From: an uncultured Clostridia bacterium
GTDB lineage: Bacteria; Bacillota; Clostridia; Oscillospirales; Acutalibacteraceae
Length of the DNA: 32,453 nt
Reading direction: 5' to 3'
NCBI GenBank assembly: GCA_947631945.1
Contig: CANRNI010000032.1
Span: forward strand, 1-32,453
Numbering within the stretch: the stretch's first letter is position 1; each line of letters opens with the position of its first letter. The translations under genes were made by a program, and so were the position numbers. The notes beneath the pieces are model-generated. The model was not told the origin of the DNA. It did no database searches and saw only the letters and a program-made list of their open reading frames with translations. This document shows positions 30,180-32,453 of this stretch, piece by piece.

Positions 30180-30671
30180 TCAATCTCCTTTCGGCGGCTC
30201 AGGCAGCGGCATATTTTCCGGCAAGAGTTGAAAAGCGAGAAGACCACCCTTTGTATTTCCTACATACTTAAACCCTGCTTTTTCGTATGTATGTCCCCAT
30301 GTTTTTTGTCCATGTACCATTGTCGGTCTAACCTTTTTCGCGTCGATAAAGGTTATCATTCCGAGCTCTGGCGGTTCTCCTAAGCAATAGCGGGTTGCCG
30401 CCACTGCATCTCGTATCATTTCCGATGCGATTCCCGCGCCTTCATTACGAAATGCCGAGCATATCCACGCACCAGCCCATTGGTGCTTTACATATTTTGC
30501 ATATGGATAGGAGGTTACCCAAAAAGCTCTTCCCTTTTCATTTTCTGCGTAAAAAACACAACATCGTCCTGGTGGCACAAATTGAGGCGTTCCGGGCTTT
30601 TGCCTATTGTAATGTCTGTCGGCTATTTCTCGTGCCCTTTTGTCTGCACGATTTGATTTCTCCCAAATCAT
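30180..30671 (-). CDS. Mom-like / GNAT-fold protein, possible DNA modification enzyme
   Basis: A 163-aa protein. N-terminal 'ADKRAREIADRHYNRQKPGT' carries an HY pair (H20, Y21); then 'WAGAWICSAFRNEGAGIASE' (R75), 'MIRDAVAATR', 'ELGMITFIDAKKVRP' (D110) and 'YEKAGFKYVGNTKGG'. The order HY - R/S helix - 'TF-x-D' - 'Y..(A/S)GF' parallels Mu Mom, a GNAT-fold enzyme that modifies adenine in phage DNA. Related phage proteins are often labelled simply acetyltransferases. The Mom parallel is from memory. Seated in a row of accessory genes; ends PEPPKGD. ATG 30671 follows GGAG at longer than usual distance. Confidence 0.65.
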   Translation of the reverse strand: MIWEKSNRADKRAREIADRHYNRQKPGTPQFVPPGRCCVFYAENEKGRAFWVTSYPYAKYVKHQWAGAWICSAFRNEGAGIASEMIRDAVAATRYCLGEPPELGMITFIDAKKVRPTMVHGQKTWGHTYEKAGFKYVGNTKGGLLAFQLLPENMPLPEPPKGD

Positions 30672-30675
30672 AAAA

Positions 30676-31062
30676 TTATTCTTCTCCTTTCGGTGGTTCT
30701 GGCCACGGCATCCAGTGTGTTATATATTCGCGCAAATCATCTGTTAAGTTGTAAAATTCGTTCAATAGTTGCCAACCAATGTCTCCGGAAATTGAAAACA
30801 ATTCGCACGGATGATATGCGGCTTCTATCACGCAATTTCCGAGGTCTCCGGTTTTGTCATTTACTTGATGTAAATTTACTAAATACAGACCATATTCAGT
30901 CGGCAATCTCTCTTTTACACTAATCCAATCACCGCATTTTTCGGAATTGTTCTTGTCAATGAAATCCTTGCAATTGGAAAAAGCCAAATTGCTCTCAATA
31001 TCTTTTACTTTTGCATTCGCAAATTTACACACATCGTTATGCAAACAATCTTTACAAATCAT
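30676..31062 (-). CDS. DUF551-containing protein with N-terminal Cys cluster
   Basis: A 128-aa protein. N-terminus 'MICKDCLHNDVCKFANAKVK' with a further Cys at ~30 may bind zinc. From ~45, 'GDWISVKERLPTEYGLYLV' is the DUF551 signature (WISVxxRLP), and 'ITHWMPWPEPPKGE' is the typical DUF551 end ('THWMPLPEPP'). Domain function unknown; common in phages and prophages. The frame is open far upstream into the Lar gene, but ATG 31062 lies 7 nt after AGGAGG (31075-31070); ATG 31065 is also possible. It overlaps the Lar-like gene by 11 nt. Confidence 0.82.
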   Translation of the reverse strand: MICKDCLHNDVCKFANAKVKDIESNLAFSNCKDFIDKNNSEKCGDWISVKERLPTEYGLYLVNLHQVNDKTGDLGNCVIEAAYHPCELFSISGDIGWQLLNEFYNLTDDLREYITHWMPWPEPPKGEE

Positions 31063-31261
31063 CATTAGTCCTCCTGTTCCATGATTCAATAGCTTGTTGT
31101 GTTGTATCTGCTGCGACCGTGCACCCACACCCTGTACATTCGATATAAGTAAATCCTTCACAATCAGGCATATTGACGAATGTGTGTTTATGTGGTGGAA
31201 TTTCATTTATAACCGCTTCTCCGCCGCAAAACGGACAAGGTTTTAATTCTATATCAGGCAT
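31052..31261 (-). CDS. Lar-type restriction-alleviation zinc-ribbon protein
   Basis: A 69-aa protein: 'ELKPCPFCGGEAVINE' at the start, 'YIECTGCGCTVAADTT' in the middle and 'AIESWNRR' at the end. Two CxxC pairs form a zinc ribbon. The Rac prophage Lar protein, which modulates type I restriction, belongs to this family; most members are untested. Start ATG 31261 follows GGGAGG with a good spacer; the longer start at 31291 would overlap the previous gene. Confidence 0.85.
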   Translation of the reverse strand: MPDIELKPCPFCGGEAVINEIPPHKHTFVNMPDCEGFTYIECTGCGCTVAADTTQQAIESWNRRTNDDL

Positions 31262-31262
31262 T

Positions 31263-31985
31263 TTATATATCCTCCCTATTGATTCTCTCAAATTCGATTA
31301 CCCATACCCACGGATTGGCAATCCAGCCGTATTTGTCGTCGGGGTTTACGGTGCTGTCCCATAAGTCAGCAAAATGTTTAGCTGCGCTTTTACCGGTTCC
31401 GTTAATGAAGTCAATATCATTCAAAAAACCTTCTTTCCGGGCTTGTCCTTCATCAATATCCTGTAACCGCTCCACCCGCACATTCGTCACACGCAGAAAG
31501 ATACGGGCGGCTTCTTTCGGCATATGTATTGAGGGACGCCAGTCCATTCTATAGCTGCCGTCATCGTGTTCTACGCCCATTTCGGATTGCTCTTTCTCCG
31601 TATAATCCGCTCTATACACATAATGGCAATTAATTATGACCCCGTCATAGTCTATAGGCATTGCCTCAAACCACGTTGCGTTACAAAGTTCTTCGTCTGA
31701 GCTATCAAAATATCCGTAATTCCATGTTTCCCGCACATACAGAATATCGCCTGGCTGACAGGGCGGCTTTGCCGCGCCGACATAAATATTATCGGCGTTG
31801 AAAAAATTTGCGCATATGCCGTCCTTGTTTACTTCGGGATAACAACACGTTTCGCAAAAATTGTGAGAAACAGAAACCCCGCCGTTGACGGTAATTTTAC
31901 AGACCCGCCGCGTCACCGTCTTGCGCCCGTCAAGAATCGCTTTTACCATTTCGGTGTTGAATAAAATTGGTTTTATTTTAGGCAT
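31263..31985 (-). CDS. ASCH/PUA-like phage protein
   Basis: A 240-aa protein. N-terminal 'IKPILFNTEMVKAILDGRKT' followed by VTRR is the opening of ASCH/PUA-like domains, then 'PCQPGDILYVRETWNYGYF' (the 'GD.LYVRE.W' motif), 'WRPSIHMPKEAARIFLRVTN' and 'VERLQDIDEGQARKEG', finishing with 'NPWVWVIEFERI'. Similar proteins are widespread in phages; nucleic-acid binding is expected from the fold, the precise role is unknown. ATG 31985 is 7 nt after GGAG, while the ATG at 31991 lies too close to it. It overlaps YopX by 8 nt. Confidence 0.82.
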   Translation of the reverse strand: MPKIKPILFNTEMVKAILDGRKTVTRRVCKITVNGGVSVSHNFCETCCYPEVNKDGICANFFNADNIYVGAAKPPCQPGDILYVRETWNYGYFDSSDEELCNATWFEAMPIDYDGVIINCHYVYRADYTEKEQSEMGVEHDDGSYRMDWRPSIHMPKEAARIFLRVTNVRVERLQDIDEGQARKEGFLNDIDFINGTGKSAAKHFADLWDSTVNPDDKYGWIANPWVWVIEFERINREDI

Positions 31986-32355
31986 TTTCATTCTCCTTTA
32001 ACAATTCGGGATTATCGTAAACGTTGCCTATAACTTCCGATCTGTAAATAGAAAACACCGTGAACACGCATTTGTCATTTGTCGGCGCAAATTTCATAAA
32101 TTGATCGAAATATTTAACAACGTAATTTGTGTTCTTATTCCTGACAATATCTCCCTCGAAAACCTTCTTTCCGTTTTTGTCGGTCAAACCCGTATATTGT
32201 CCGACGGTTTCGGTGTCTATTTCACAAGCTATTCGCACAATATCGGTGCCACATAATATCTGAATAGGTCTACTGTCCGAATCTGGTATAAATAAATTGC
32301 CCTCTACCCATTCGCCGTTGTCTATCCGTTTGCCTCTGAATAAAATCTCACGCAT
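31978..32355 (-). CDS. yopX: YopX family protein
   Basis: A 125-aa protein with the YopX signature: 'EILFRGKRIDNGEWVEGNLF', 'TVGQYTGLTDKNGKKVFEGD', 'IVRNKN' and the ending 'VIGNVYDNPELLKE'. First seen in SPbeta and common in Gram-positive phages; function unknown. ATG 32355 has GAGG about 10 nt upstream and follows the partial edge gene by 6 nt. Confidence 0.93.
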   Translation of the reverse strand: MREILFRGKRIDNGEWVEGNLFIPDSDSRPIQILCGTDIVRIACEIDTETVGQYTGLTDKNGKKVFEGDIVRNKNTNYVVKYFDQFMKFAPTNDKCVFTVFSIYRSEVIGNVYDNPELLKENENA

Positions 32356-32361
32356 TGTTTT

Positions 32362-32453
32362 TTACCTCACTTGCAGCATATTTTTGACCTGTTTGCCAAG
32401 TCTGTGCTCTGTTACCGTTGCCTCACACAATTCTTTTTCAAGCTTCGCTCCCA
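32362..32453 (-). CDS. C-terminal end of a gene entering from the right (partial)
   Basis: The frame with codons from 32451 to the TAA at 32364-32362 is open to the window edge and encodes 29 residues, including 'KLEKELCEATVTEHRLGKQV'. The other two minus frames stop within this stretch. It is charged and probably helical. Too short to identify. It ends 6 nt before YopX and supplies its ribosome binding site. Confidence 0.5.
   Translation of the reverse strand, partial: GAKLEKELCEATVTEHRLGKQVKNMLQVR

Noticed and set aside
1-32453. Many plus-strand open frames of 60-190 codons
   Set aside because: All lie opposite well-supported minus-strand genes, have no consistent ribosome binding sites and show shadow-type amino-acid composition.

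Overview
The window is one long phage genome segment, transcribed almost entirely from the minus strand, so gene order reads from right to left. Low G+C content (judged by eye), strong AGGAGG-type ribosome binding sites, frequent TTG/GTG starts and PBSX-like (Xkd) tail genes point to a contractile-tailed phage or prophage of a low-GC Gram-positive host, most likely an anaerobic Clostridia member. No integrase, lysis cassette, replication genes, host genes, attachment site or tRNA is visible, so integration state cannot be decided.

Right block (about 32.45-28.46 kb): small accessory genes typical of the end of a phage early region: a partial gene at the edge, YopX, an ASCH/PUA-like protein, a Lar-type zinc-ribbon protein, a DUF551 protein, a Mom-like/GNAT-like protein, an unknown 196-aa protein, two duplicated four-Cys proteins, a HAD-hydrolase remnant, a small Cys protein, and an ArpU/sigma-region-4-like late regulator. 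Directly downstream lie a TGTCC-N4-TGTCC repeat and an extended -10, a good candidate late promoter.

Cargo block (28.27-24.51 kb): between the late regulator and the terminase sit four AT-rich, non-structural genes: a sodium:solute symporter, a ParB-like protein with a C-terminal zinc knuckle, a PP-loop PAPS-reductase-like ATPase (IbrA-like) and a second ParB-like protein (IbrB-like). A transporter of this class inside a late phage operon is unusual. It is the best candidate in the window for an undescribed system, possibly nucleotide/DNA modification or host reprogramming fed by an imported solute.

Head block (24.47-13.2 kb): terminase small and large subunits, a DUF935-type portal interrupted by an in-frame TGA, a MuF protein with a fused HEMGH zincin-like domain followed by a translationally coupled 49-aa gene and two tandem terminators, an XkdF-type protease, a scaffold-type protein with a likely nested start, decoration protein, major capsid protein and the neck/connector genes.

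Tail block (13.2 kb to the left edge): sheath, tube, tail assembly chaperone with a canonical A_AAA_AAC -1 frameshift site and a 67-codon extension, a 1449-aa tape measure, baseplate genes XkdP to XkdU, a tail fibre, two small tail-end genes and the start of one further gene. Between tube and chaperone is a 180-nt hairpin-rich spacer that includes a strong terminator.

Functional names come from recognising motifs and gene order by eye; no database search was run.
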